Source of the DNA: JACVRX01 sp035697245
GTDB lineage: Bacteria; Actinomycetota; Actinomycetes; Jiangellales; Jiangellaceae
DNA: 17,042 nt
Assembly: GCA_035697245.1 (NCBI GenBank)
Contig: DASSDH010000101.1
Location: 1-17,042 of the forward strand
Direction of reading: 5' to 3'
The notes under the pieces were generated by a model. The model was given only the letters and a program-made list of their open reading frames with translations. It made no database searches and had not been told where the DNA came from. Position numbers and translations under genes: made by a program. This document shows, piece by piece, positions 1-7,040 of the stretch (positions are counted from its first letter, which is position 1; every line of letters starts with the position of its first letter).

Positions 1-183
1 CAGGTGCAGCCCCTTGAGCCGCAACTCGAGCATCCACTCCGGCTCGTTCTTCAGCGCTGAGATCTCGCGGACGACGTCCTCGGACAATCCGCGGCGCGCA
101 AGAGCGCCAGCGGCGTCCGAGTCGGCCCAGCCGAACTTGTAGCGGCCCAAACCCTCGAGCTCGGGGTGAGCGGTGGTGGTCAT
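1..183 (-). CDS. sufB: Fe-S cluster assembly protein SufB, N-terminal fragment
   Basis: This is the 5' end of a minus-strand gene that continues past the left edge; 61 codons are visible from the ATG at 183. SufB is the scaffold subunit of the cytoplasmic SufBCD complex that builds Fe-S clusters. The visible protein begins MTTTAHPELEGLGRYKFGW and continues with a degenerate helix, GLSEDVVREIS, and then KNEPEWMLELRLKGL. The last stretch (EPEWMLELRLK) is a hallmark of the SufB N-terminal region. The ATG overlaps the TGA of the upstream regulator gene (ATGA at 180-183), so the two are probably translationally coupled. I infer that sufD, sufC and the cysteine desulfurase follow to the left, as in other actinomycetes, but they are not in the window. 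The cluster and PLP-related residues lie outside the visible part. Confidence 0.95.
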   Translation of the reverse strand, partial: MTTTAHPELEGLGRYKFGWADSDAAGALARRGLSEDVVREISALKNEPEWMLELRLKGLHL

Positions 184-941
184 CGAGAGATCCCTTCAGG
201 GGTGTGCTCGCGGGACATCATGTCAGCGCGCTCGGACAGCTCCAGTGGCCGGAGGCGCGGGATGTGTGTGGTGCAGATGCCATCGCCATGGGCGATGGTC
301 GCCAGCCGCTGGACGTGCGTACCGAGCAGCCGAGCGAACGCCTCGGTCTCGGCCTCGCACAGCTGCGGAAACTGCTCGGCGACGTGTGCCACCGGGCAGT
401 GGTGTTGGCACAATTGCTCGCCGGATCCGGTTGGCGCAATCTCCACTGACGCGGCATAGCCGTCGGCTGACAGCGACCGGGCCAGCGCCCTGGCCTTGTC
501 CTCCGGGCCGGCGGCGGCGTCGACCATCGGCCGGTAGCGCTCCTCCAGCTCGCCGACCCGGCGCCGGGCGAACTCCCCGACCAGCTCGTCCCCGCCGGTT
601 TCGGCGAGGAAACGCAGCGCTCCGACGGCCAAGTCGTCATACGCCTGCTCGAAAGCGTCGCGACCAGCGTCAGTGACCACGAAGACCTTGGCCGGCCGTC
701 CCCGGCCGCGGTGCCCGTGAACCCGTGCCTGCCTGCCCTCGATCATGCCGTCGGCCTGCAGCGTGTCCAGGTGCCTGCGGATGGCTGCCGGCGTCAGCCC
801 GAGCCGGGCGCCCAACGCAGCGGCGGTAGACGGTCCGTTCTCCAGGATCGACCGCGCCACGCGGGCCCGGGTGCCAGCATGGGGATCGTCCTGAGACTGG
901 CCCGGTGGCCACTCTCGTCGAGCGTCTCGCACGGTTTTCAC
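180..941 (-). CDS. sufR: SufR-type Fe-S cluster-sensing repressor of the suf operon
   Basis: The product is a winged-helix DNA-binding protein of about 253 residues. Residues about 26-65 form the helix-turn-helix (LGARLGLTPAAIRRHLDTLQ), followed by a basic wing (GHRGRGRPAKVF). The C-terminal half carries cysteines 178, 182, 195 and 223. The 182-195-223 spacing (C-X12-C-X27-C) equals that recalled for the three ligand cysteines of cyanobacterial SufR, which bind a [4Fe-4S] cluster; C178 is an extra nearby cysteine. Family knowledge: the cluster-loaded protein represses suf and is relieved on iron limitation or oxidative or nitrosative stress. I chose the GTG at 941 over an ATG at 986 because a good promoter (TTGAGC, 17 bp, CACGAT) places transcription start on that GTG, whereas the longer form would encode through the promoter. 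The stop overlaps the sufB start. Function is confident, start is less so. Confidence 0.9.
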   Translation of the reverse strand: MKTVRDARREWPPGQSQDDPHAGTRARVARSILENGPSTAAALGARLGLTPAAIRRHLDTLQADGMIEGRQARVHGHRGRGRPAKVFVVTDAGRDAFEQAYDDLAVGALRFLAETGGDELVGEFARRRVGELEERYRPMVDAAAGPEDKARALARSLSADGYAASVEIAPTGSGEQLCQHHCPVAHVAEQFPQLCEAETEAFARLLGTHVQRLATIAHGDGICTTHIPRLRPLELSERADMMSREHTPEGISR

Positions 942-942
942 A

Positions 943-954
943 ACACCATCGTGT
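943..954. promoter_or_regulatory. Inverted repeat overlapping the sufR -10 (candidate SufR operator)
   Basis: The perfect inverted repeat ACAC-N4-GTGT covers the predicted sufR -10 element. A nearby TGTGA on the minus strand extends it (ACACG-N7-TGTGA), resembling in composition, but not in spacing, what I recall of the mycobacterial SufR site. Its position would block RNA polymerase, as expected for an autorepressor. The arms are only four bases, so chance is possible. Confidence 0.35.
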
Positions 955-976
955 CCTATTTCTCGTCCGAGCTCAA
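948..976 (-). promoter_or_regulatory. Predicted leaderless promoter of sufR-sufB
   Basis: On the minus strand a -35-like TTGAGC (971-976) is followed by a 17-bp spacer and a -10-like CACGAT (948-953). The predicted transcription start, about 7 bases after the -10, falls on position 941, the first base of the chosen GTG codon. This predicts a leaderless mRNA, which is common in actinomycetes. It was found by eye; no 5'-end data. Confidence 0.5.
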
Positions 977-1008
977 GCCGACTCACGCTCGGACGCAGCG
1001 ACCAACCC

Positions 1009-1021
1009 TAGGATGTCGGAG
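1009..1021 (+). promoter_or_regulatory. Predicted -10 and leaderless start of ctaA
   Basis: TAGGAT at 1009-1014 matches the actinobacterial TANNNT -10 pattern and would start transcription at about 1021, the G of the ctaA GTG. The only purine-rich stretch (GGAG) abuts the start codon, too close to act as a ribosome binding site, which also favours a leaderless message. No convincing -35 is visible. Confidence 0.4.
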
Positions 1022-1998
1022 TGACCCTCGCCGAGCCGCAGGCCGGGGGCGTCTGGCGGGCGTGGGACCGGGTGCCGGTGCCGACCGATCCGACGCTGCG
1101 CCGGCTTGCGGTAGCGTCGCTCATCTCCCAGATCGGCATCGTCGTCACCGGCGGCGCGGTCCGGCTGACGGGCTCCGGCCTGGGGTGTCCGACGGTTCCG
1201 CGATGCACTGACGAGTCGCTGGTCCCGACCCCGGAGTTGGGAATCCACGGCGTCATCGAGTTCGGCAACCGGCTGCTCACGTTCGTGCTCGGCGCGATCG
1301 CCGCGGCGATGCTGCTCGCAGTCTGGCGGACGACGCGCTCCGACCACCCCCGGCGCGATCTGCTGGTTCCGGCCTCCGTGCTGCTGCTCGGCATCCCCGC
1401 GCAGGCTCTGATCGGCATGGCCACCGTCCGGACGCTGCTCAACCCGTGGGTCGTGATGCTGCACTTCATGTGCTCGGCTGGGTTGATCGCTGTTGCCGTG
1501 ATTCTGGTCCGCCGGGCACAACGCCCGGCCGGCACCAGGCCCGTCCAGATCGGCTCACCGTGGCTGCGGCGCCTGGCGGCCACGACGCTGACCGCCGCGT
1601 TCGTGGCCGTGTATCTCGGCACCGTGGTGACCGGCAGCGGTCCACATGCCGGCGATCGCGAGTCTCCCCGGACCGGTCTGGACCTCGAGTCCGTCGCGCA
1701 GCTGCACGTCGACGCGGTCTGCTTACTGCTGGGCTTGTCCGTCGGCCTCTACTTCGCGGCTCGCGCCGTCGGGTCACCGGGGCGGGCGACCCAGGCCGCG
1801 GGCATTCTCATCGCCGTCGAGATCGGCCAAGGCGCCGTCGGCGTCGTCCAATACGCACTCGACCTGCCGGTGCTTCTGGTGGGCTTACACGTGCTCGGCG
1901 CCGCGTTGTTGGTCGCCGCCGCAGTGGACGCGTGGTTTGCGGCGCGCTGGCTGCCTGAGCCCGCTCCCTCACCACGAGTCCGTCATCCGCGTCCATGA
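1021..1998 (+). CDS. ctaA: Heme A synthase (CtaA/COX15 family)
   Basis: This 325-residue, eight-helix membrane protein oxidises the C8 methyl group of heme O to the formyl group of heme A for aa3-type cytochrome oxidase. Heme-ligand histidines are present at the expected places: H76 in IHGVIEFGNRL (with E80), H148 in MLHFMCSAG, H229 in QLHVDAV and H290 in GLHVLGA. A CPTVPRC pair (C56, C62) lies in the first extracytoplasmic loop, where other CtaA proteins carry a functional cysteine pair. TGGAVRLTGSGLGCP and TVVTGSGPHAGD are family signatures. Translation starts at GTG 1021, probably leaderless. It is divergent from sufR and its 3' end overlaps the convergent membrane-protein gene by 30 bases. 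Next to ctaB this makes a heme O/heme A locus. Confidence 0.94.
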   Translation: MTLAEPQAGGVWRAWDRVPVPTDPTLRRLAVASLISQIGIVVTGGAVRLTGSGLGCPTVPRCTDESLVPTPELGIHGVIEFGNRLLTFVLGAIAAAMLLAVWRTTRSDHPRRDLLVPASVLLLGIPAQALIGMATVRTLLNPWVVMLHFMCSAGLIAVAVILVRRAQRPAGTRPVQIGSPWLRRLAATTLTAAFVAVYLGTVVTGSGPHAGDRESPRTGLDLESVAQLHVDAVCLLLGLSVGLYFAARAVGSPGRATQAAGILIAVEIGQGAVGVVQYALDLPVLLVGLHVLGAALLVAAAVDAWFAARWLPEPAPSPRVRHPRP

Positions 1999-2607
1999 CC
2001 GGGCCCCGATCCGTATCCGCTGCGCAATGATTGGGTCGTCCGGCTTGCGCAGTTCGATTCGCGCCAGCGCCGCGATCTCGAGGACATCGTCGCCGAGCAT
2101 GACGTCGGTCCACGCCCCGTCTGGAGCGACGACCAGCAGCCGGGCACCAGGCTTCCCCAGCGACGTGAGGTAACCCTGCGCCTGCTGCCCCTCCTCGACG
2201 CCGTGTGCTCGCACGAACGCCCGGAGCCGGCGAGCGGTCCGCACTGTCCCGCTCGCGAGAGTCCTGCCAGCGTGCCGCGGAAATGACCCGATGACGGCCG
2301 CAGCCCCGACAATACCGACGAGTACCGCGGCTGGGTTGGCCCGCACGATCACGATTGCAACGAGGCCGATGGCCGCCGTCACCGCCACCAGGGCTCCCCA
2401 GGGTTGAGGGGGCAGCCGCTGTCCAGCAGGGATGTCGAGGTCCGATCCGTCGCCAGCCGCGCGCCAGACGGCAGCGTCGGCGAGCGCCAGCACCACGGCG
2501 ATCAGGACGAGCGTGACGACGGGAGCGCCGGCTCCCCCGGCGAAGGCCCACCCGGTGGCCGCGACGGCGACGGCGACACCGGCGAGTCCGAGCAGTCGAG
2601 CGCGCAT
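1969..2607 (-). CDS. Uncharacterised four-helix membrane protein downstream of ctaB
   Basis: I do not recognise this 212-residue protein. It starts at ATG 2607 with AGAGG eight bases upstream. Four hydrophobic segments lie at about residues 4-24, 27-45, 68-88 and 91-109, forming two hairpins joined by a short acidic, proline-rich loop. A soluble C-terminal domain of about 100 residues follows, with a basic stretch RTARRLRAF and a predicted beta-rich part (ARLLVVAPDGAWTDVMLGDD). It lies 25 bp downstream of ctaB on the same strand, so it is probably co-transcribed with it. Its last ten codons overlap the end of convergent ctaA. Location suggests, but does not show, a role near the membrane or heme/oxidase assembly. 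Smooth hydrophobic profile and codon use support it being real, unlike the arginine-rich alternative frames here. Confidence 0.75.
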   Translation of the reverse strand: MRARLLGLAGVAVAVAATGWAFAGGAGAPVVTLVLIAVVLALADAAVWRAAGDGSDLDIPAGQRLPPQPWGALVAVTAAIGLVAIVIVRANPAAVLVGIVGAAAVIGSFPRHAGRTLASGTVRTARRLRAFVRAHGVEEGQQAQGYLTSLGKPGARLLVVAPDGAWTDVMLGDDVLEIAALARIELRKPDDPIIAQRIRIGARSWTRMTDSW

Positions 2608-2632
2608 GTGTGGAGCCTCTGCACTTCGACGA

Positions 2633-3571
2633 TCAGGTGAGGATCAGCACGTCGAGCGCCACGGCCGCGAACACGATCGTCAGATAGGTGATCGAGCCAT
2701 GGAAGAGCCGCATCGCCCGCAACTCGGCACCGCTGGCATCGTGCTTCGCTCGTCGGTACAGCCGCTGCGCCTCGGCGAGGAACCATCCGCCGGCCAGAAT
2801 CGCAAGAACGCCGTACAGCCAGCCGAGGTCCGCGACCTGCCAGAGAACCAACGTGGTCGCGACCATCGCCCAGGAATAGGCGAGGATCTGCCGGGCGACA
2901 GTTGCCGGCGGCGCGACGACGGGCAGCATGGGAACACCCGCTCGGGCGTAATCGTCCCGGAAGCGCATCGCCAGCGGCCAGTAGTGCGGCGGGGTCCAGA
3001 AGAACACGATCAAGAACAGCAGCACCGGCTCCAACGCGAGGCTGCCGGTGACCGCGGCCCAGCCGATCAGCGTGGGCAAGCAGCCCGCGACGCCACCCCA
3101 CACGATGTTCTGCGACGTTCTCCGCTTCAGCAGGACGGTGTACACCACGACGTAGAAGACGTTCGCGGCGACCGTCAGCGCCGCGGCCAGCGGGTTGACG
3201 AACGCCAACATCAAGAGGACCGCGGCGACGAGCAGGACGCCAGCGAACACCGCGCCGGCCGCCGGCGAAACGACGGCGGTCGGGACGGGCCGCCGGTGCG
3301 TGCGCCGCATCACGGCATCGATATCGCGCTCGAGCACCTGGTTGAACGCGTGGGCGCTGCCGGCCGCCAGCGTGCCTGCCAACAACGTGACCAGGACGAG
3401 CCCGACCGGCGGCACGCCGCGCTCAGCGAGGATCATGGCCGGGAGGGTCGTGACCAGCAACACCTCGACGACCCGTAGTTTCATCAACGACAGGTACGCA
3501 GCGCAGGACGTACGCCACGAGCTCGGCCGAAGTCGCACGTCTGAAACACGGTGCGGCTCGACGGTCGTCAC
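2633..3571 (-). CDS. ctaB: Protoheme IX farnesyltransferase (heme O synthase)
   Basis: CtaB is a polytopic UbiA-superfamily membrane enzyme that transfers a farnesyl group to the vinyl side chain of heme B, giving heme O, the substrate of CtaA. The 312-residue product has the first aspartate-rich prenyl-diphosphate motif at N77...D83-D85 (FNQVLERDIDAVMRRTHRRP) and the second at D206-D207 (RFRDDYARAGVPMLPVV). The HYWPLAMRF stretch before the second motif is also typical of heme O synthases. It starts at GTG 3571 with an AGAGAGG purine run upstream. Its neighbours are a membrane protein downstream, ctaA beyond that, and tkt divergent. The ctaB-tkt adjacency is common in actinomycetes. Confidence 0.97.
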   Translation of the reverse strand: MTTVEPHRVSDVRLRPSSWRTSCAAYLSLMKLRVVEVLLVTTLPAMILAERGVPPVGLVLVTLLAGTLAAGSAHAFNQVLERDIDAVMRRTHRRPVPTAVVSPAAGAVFAGVLLVAAVLLMLAFVNPLAAALTVAANVFYVVVYTVLLKRRTSQNIVWGGVAGCLPTLIGWAAVTGSLALEPVLLFLIVFFWTPPHYWPLAMRFRDDYARAGVPMLPVVAPPATVARQILAYSWAMVATTLVLWQVADLGWLYGVLAILAGGWFLAEAQRLYRRAKHDASGAELRAMRLFHGSITYLTIVFAAVALDVLILT

Positions 3572-3631
3572 GACCTACCTCTCTCGTGCCGCGGATGGCG
3601 CGACCCCGACGCAGCTGCGCGGGACCACGTG

Positions 3632-3637
3632 AGTCTA
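3632..3637 (-). promoter_or_regulatory. Candidate -10 element for ctaB
   Basis: In the 194-bp gap between divergent ctaB and tkt (3572-3765), the minus strand reads TAGACT at 3637-3632, a fit to the TANNNT -10 pattern. It would start transcription near 3625, giving a leader of about 54 bases. No clear -35 is seen. Confidence 0.3.
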
Positions 3638-3690
3638 CCGATACGACGCCGTAGGACAGCGACAGGACGCGTGGGCCGCCGGCTGATGGG

Positions 3691-3724
3691 TAGGCTCGCT
3701 CAGGGCCGCGTCAGCATGTATAGG
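3691..3724 (+). promoter_or_regulatory. Candidate promoter region of the tkt operon
   Basis: Two -10-like hexamers lie on the plus strand before tkt: TAGGCT at 3691-3696 and TATAGG at 3719-3724. Neither has a good -35, so I cannot choose between them. The second would start transcription at about 3730, inside the adjacent inverted repeat. This is the only sizeable gap before the six-gene operon, so its main promoter should be here. Confidence 0.3.
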
Positions 3725-3727
3725 GCC

Positions 3728-3742
3728 CGACCTCCCAGGTCG
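3728..3742. promoter_or_regulatory. Inverted repeat in the tkt leader
   Basis: CGACCT-CCC-AGGTCG is a perfect six-base inverted repeat with a three-base centre, 23 bp before the tkt start codon and at or just after the predicted transcription start. It could be a transcription-factor operator or a small 5' hairpin in the mRNA. A GAGGAG ribosome binding site (3751-3756) lies outside it, nine bases before the GTG. Confidence 0.35.
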
Positions 3743-3765
3743 TCGGCCGAGAGGAGCCCGATCCC

Positions 3766-5880
3766 GTGACCGAGCAGAGCGCCCTGGAATGGACGGATCT
3801 CGACAGGCGGGCCGTTGACACCGTCAGGGTCCTCGCGATGGATGCTGTGGAGAAGGTCGGCAACGGCCACCCCGGCACGGCGATGAGCCTCGCGCCCGCC
3901 GCATACCTGCTCTTCCAGCGCCTCCTCCGGCACGACCCAGGCGACCCGAGTTGGCTGGGCAGGGACCGCTTCGTCCTCTCAGCCGGCCATTCGAGCCTGA
4001 CGCTCTACATCCAGCTCTACTTGTCGGGCTACCCGATGGCCCTCGAGGACCTGGCTGCGTTGCGCACCTGGGGTTCCATCACCCCCGGGCATCCCGAGCT
4101 GCATCACGCGCCCGGGGTGGAAACGACGACCGGCCCACTCGGCCAAGGGGTCGGTAACGCCGTCGGGATGGCGATGGCCGCCCGCCGTACCCGCGGGCTG
4201 CTAGATCCGGACACGGCCCAGGGCGAGAGCGCCTTCGACCACACGATCTGGTGCATCGCCTCCGACGGCGACATGCAGGAAGGCGTGTCGAGCGAGACCT
4301 GTTCGCTCGCGGGCACGCAACGGCTGGGCAACCTTGTGCTGCTCTGGGACGACAACCAGATCTCGATCGAGGACGACACCAGGGTCGCGTTCTCCGAAGA
4401 CGTGCCTGCGCGGTACGAGGCGTACGGCTGGCACGTCCAGACCGTCGACTGGGTGGGGGGCAGCCGCCGCGAGGGGCCCTACCACGAGGACGTCGAGTCC
4501 CTCTACGCCGCGCTCCACGCGGCGCGGGCAGAGACCGAGCGGCCCTCGTTCATCGCGTTGCGGACGATCATCGGCTGGCCGGCGCCGACCAAGCAGAACA
4601 CCGGAACCGCGCACGGCTCGGCGCTCGGTGCGGATGAAGTCGCCGCGACCAAGAAGCTGCTCGGCTTCGACCCCGAGCAGACTTTTACCGTCGCCGACGA
4701 CGTCCGCGAGCACGCCCTCGCCGTCCGCGACCGCGGGGCGGCGCTGCACAAGGCCTGGGACCAGAGGTTCGCTGCCTGGCAAGTGGCCAACCCGGATCAG
4801 GCAGGGCTGCTCGACCGGCTGTCGAGCTCGTCGCTGCCGACCGGCTGGGTCGATGCACTGCCAACGTTCCCGCCCGGCAAGGACGTCGCCACCCGGAAAG
4901 CGTCCGGTGAGGTTCTCACCGCCCTGGCACCGGTGCTTCCGGAGCTGTGGGGCGGCTCGGCTGACCTGGCCGGCAGCAACAACACCACGCCCGACGGTGA
5001 ACTGTCGTTCTTGCCGCCGGACCGGTCCAGCAAGGAATTCGAGGGCGACTGGTATGGCCGGGTACTGCACTTCGGCATCCGCGAGCACGGGATGGGATCG
5101 ATTCTCAACGGCATTGCGCTGCACGGGCTCACTCGCCCATACGGTGGGACCTTCCTGGTATTCAGCGACTACATGCGGCCAGCGGTGCGCCTAGCGGCCA
5201 TCATGGGCCTGCCGGTCACCTATGTCTGGACCCACGACTCGATCGGACTGGGCGAGGACGGACCGACCCACCAACCGGTCGAACACCTTGCCGCGTTGCG
5301 CGCGATCCCAGGGCTGGACGTCGTCCGACCCGCAGATGCCAACGAGACGGCTGTCGCCTGGCGAACCGTACTAGAACATCACGCGACCCAGCCGCGACCA
5401 GCGGGAATGTGCTTGACCCGGCAGAACGTCCCCACCTTCCCCCGGGATACGGACGGCTTCGCCTCCGCCGACGGCGTGGCGCGCGGTGCGTACGTGCTCC
5501 TCGACGACGACGACGGTCAACCCGACGTCGTGCTGATCGGAACCGGCTCGGAGGTGCAGCTTGCGGTGGCCGCGCGAGACCTGCTGGCCGCTGACGGCGT
5601 CGCAGCCCGGGTGGTGTCCATGCCCTGTCGTGAATGGTTCCTTCGCGAGGATCAGAAGTACCGCGACGACGTACTCCCGCCGACGGTGCGAGCTCGCGTG
5701 TCGGTCGAAGCGGCAGTCGCCCAGGGCTGGCGCGAGCTTGTCGGCGATGCCGGGCGGTCCATCAGCCTCGAGCACTTCGGGGCGTCGGCCGACTACAAGA
5801 CCCTTTTCAGCGAGTTCGGGATCACCGCCGAGGCCGTTGCCACAGCCGCCAAGGAGTCCATCGCGGCTGCTGCAGGTTAA
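3766..5880 (+). CDS. tkt: Transketolase
   Basis: Transketolase moves two-carbon ketol units between pentose, tetrose and hexose phosphates using thiamine diphosphate, in the cytoplasm. The 704 residues match the usual bacterial length. Landmarks in order are GNGHPGTAMSLAP (about 32-44), GHSSLTLYIQLYLSGY (from 74), the cofactor-motif stretch SDGDMQEG (166-173) with LWDDNQISIEDDT shortly after, and in the second half GIREHGMGSILNGIALHG, containing the conserved catalytic-domain glutamate and histidine. It starts at GTG 3766, nine bases after GAGGAG. It heads an operon in which tal follows after 29 bp. The Tkt donors xylulose-5-P and fructose-6-P are also the substrates of the phosphoketolase encoded at 14117. 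Confidence 0.98.
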   Translation: MTEQSALEWTDLDRRAVDTVRVLAMDAVEKVGNGHPGTAMSLAPAAYLLFQRLLRHDPGDPSWLGRDRFVLSAGHSSLTLYIQLYLSGYPMALEDLAALRTWGSITPGHPELHHAPGVETTTGPLGQGVGNAVGMAMAARRTRGLLDPDTAQGESAFDHTIWCIASDGDMQEGVSSETCSLAGTQRLGNLVLLWDDNQISIEDDTRVAFSEDVPARYEAYGWHVQTVDWVGGSRREGPYHEDVESLYAALHAARAETERPSFIALRTIIGWPAPTKQNTGTAHGSALGADEVAATKKLLGFDPEQTFTVADDVREHALAVRDRGAALHKAWDQRFAAWQVANPDQAGLLDRLSSSSLPTGWVDALPTFPPGKDVATRKASGEVLTALAPVLPELWGGSADLAGSNNTTPDGELSFLPPDRSSKEFEGDWYGRVLHFGIREHGMGSILNGIALHGLTRPYGGTFLVFSDYMRPAVRLAAIMGLPVTYVWTHDSIGLGEDGPTHQPVEHLAALRAIPGLDVVRPADANETAVAWRTVLEHHATQPRPAGMCLTRQNVPTFPRDTDGFASADGVARGAYVLLDDDDGQPDVVLIGTGSEVQLAVAARDLLAADGVAARVVSMPCREWFLREDQKYRDDVLPPTVRARVSVEAAVAQGWRELVGDAGRSISLEHFGASADYKTLFSEFGITAEAVATAAKESIAAAAG

Positions 5881-5909
5881 TCCGACCGCCGACCTCCGGG
5901 AGGACAGCC

Positions 5910-7040
5910 ATGACGCACCCACCGACGATTCGCGACACCGAACGACTTCGCCAGCTCACCGAGCAAGGGGTGGCGATCTGGCTCGACGACTTGTCTCGCG
6001 ACCGGCTCGACAGCGGCACCCTGCGGCGGCTGGTCGAGGAATGTTACGTCGTCGGGGTGACCAGCAACCCGACCATCTTCCAGACCGCAATCACCAAGAG
6101 CAGCGCGTATGACGACCAGTTGCGGATGCACGCCGAGCTGGGCTCGGACGCTGAGACCGCCATCCACGACATGACCACCGACGACGTCCGCGCAGCCTGC
6201 GACCTGCTCGCGCCGGTTGCAGAGCGGACCGGCGGGCTGGACGGCCGGGTGTCGCTCGAGGTCGACCCTCGGTTGGCACACGAGACCCAGGAGACGATTG
6301 ACCAGGCGCACGACCTGTGGGAGGAGGTCGACCGGCCCAACCTGTTCATCAAGATCCCTGCAACGGTCGCCGGTCTGCCGGCGATCACAGCGGCGATCGC
6401 GGATGGGATCAGCATCAATGTCACGCTGATCTTCACCGTCGAGCGCTACGGCGGGGTCATGAACGCGTACGCATCGGGCCTGGAGCGACGCCTGGACGCC
6501 GGCCACTCGCTCCCTGGCATCAGGTCCGTGGCATCGTTCTTCGTCAGCAGGGTGGACACCGAGATCGACAAGCGTCTCGACTCGATCGGTACCGATGAGG
6601 CACTGGCACTGCGCGGCAAGGCAGCCGTCGCCAACGCCCGGTTGGCCTATCAGGCGTACGAGCAGTTCGTCTCCTCGGAGCGCTGGCAGCGGTTGGAAAA
6701 GGCTGGCGCCACGCGACAACGGCCGCTGTGGGCGTCGACCGGCACGAAGAACCCCGACTACCAGGACACCCTCTACGTCACCGAGCTGGTCGCGCCGGAG
6801 ACCGTCAACACAATGCCGGAGGCCACTCTCGACGCGGTGGCCGACCACGGTGACATCCGCGGCGACACCATCAGCGGTTCCTACGAGCAAGCCCGAGCAC
6901 TCTTCGATCAGCTCGAGCGCGTGGGTGTGGACCTCGCAGACGTGGGCCGCGCTCTGGAGGAGGAGGGGGTCGAGAAGTTCGAGACCAGCTGGGCTGATCT
7001 GTACCGCACCGTCGAGGCGACGTTGCAGGCAGGTCGTTGA
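5910..7040 (+). CDS. tal: Transaldolase
   Basis: Transaldolase transfers a dihydroxyacetone unit between sedoheptulose-7-P and erythrose-4-P via a Schiff base. The 376-residue protein is of the longer actinobacterial/cyanobacterial class. The N-terminal signature GVTSNPTIFQTAI lies at 49-61. The catalytic lysine is K148 in LFIKIPATVAGLPAI, followed by INVTLIFTVERY. It starts at ATG 5910, preceded by CGGGAGGA. The reading frame stays open for a further 276 bases upstream, inside tkt, but without family sequence there. The TGA shares one base with the pgi ATG (TGATG). Tal and Pgi occur as a single fused protein in some bacteria; here they are separate and in different frames. Confidence 0.97.
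   Translation: MTHPPTIRDTERLRQLTEQGVAIWLDDLSRDRLDSGTLRRLVEECYVVGVTSNPTIFQTAITKSSAYDDQLRMHAELGSDAETAIHDMTTDDVRAACDLLAPVAERTGGLDGRVSLEVDPRLAHETQETIDQAHDLWEEVDRPNLFIKIPATVAGLPAITAAIADGISINVTLIFTVERYGGVMNAYASGLERRLDAGHSLPGIRSVASFFVSRVDTEIDKRLDSIGTDEALALRGKAAVANARLAYQAYEQFVSSERWQRLEKAGATRQRPLWASTGTKNPDYQDTLYVTELVAPETVNTMPEATLDAVADHGDIRGDTISGSYEQARALFDQLERVGVDLADVGRALEEEGVEKFETSWADLYRTVEATLQAGR

Noticed and set aside
1808..2551. A 247-codon minus-strand frame overlapping ctaA and the membrane-protein gene
   Set aside because: Extremely arginine-rich translation typical of a shifted frame; the 212-residue alternative has coherent membrane helices, a start codon and a ribosome binding site.
2432..3478. 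A 348-codon plus-strand open frame opposite ctaB
   Set aside because: Arg/Gln/Asp-rich without any domain; the ctaB frame has both prenyltransferase motifs and proper membrane helices.
3723..3736. GGGCCCGACCTCCC before tkt as another DosR-type site
   Set aside because: It has the same 8/10 half-site score as the boxes near 16580, but it is single, is mainly part of a GC-rich run, and lies at or after the predicted start rather than before it; chance is more likely.
5634..5909. Upstream extension of the tal frame into the end of tkt
   Set aside because: No transaldolase sequence before ATG 5910, which follows a good GGGAGGA site.
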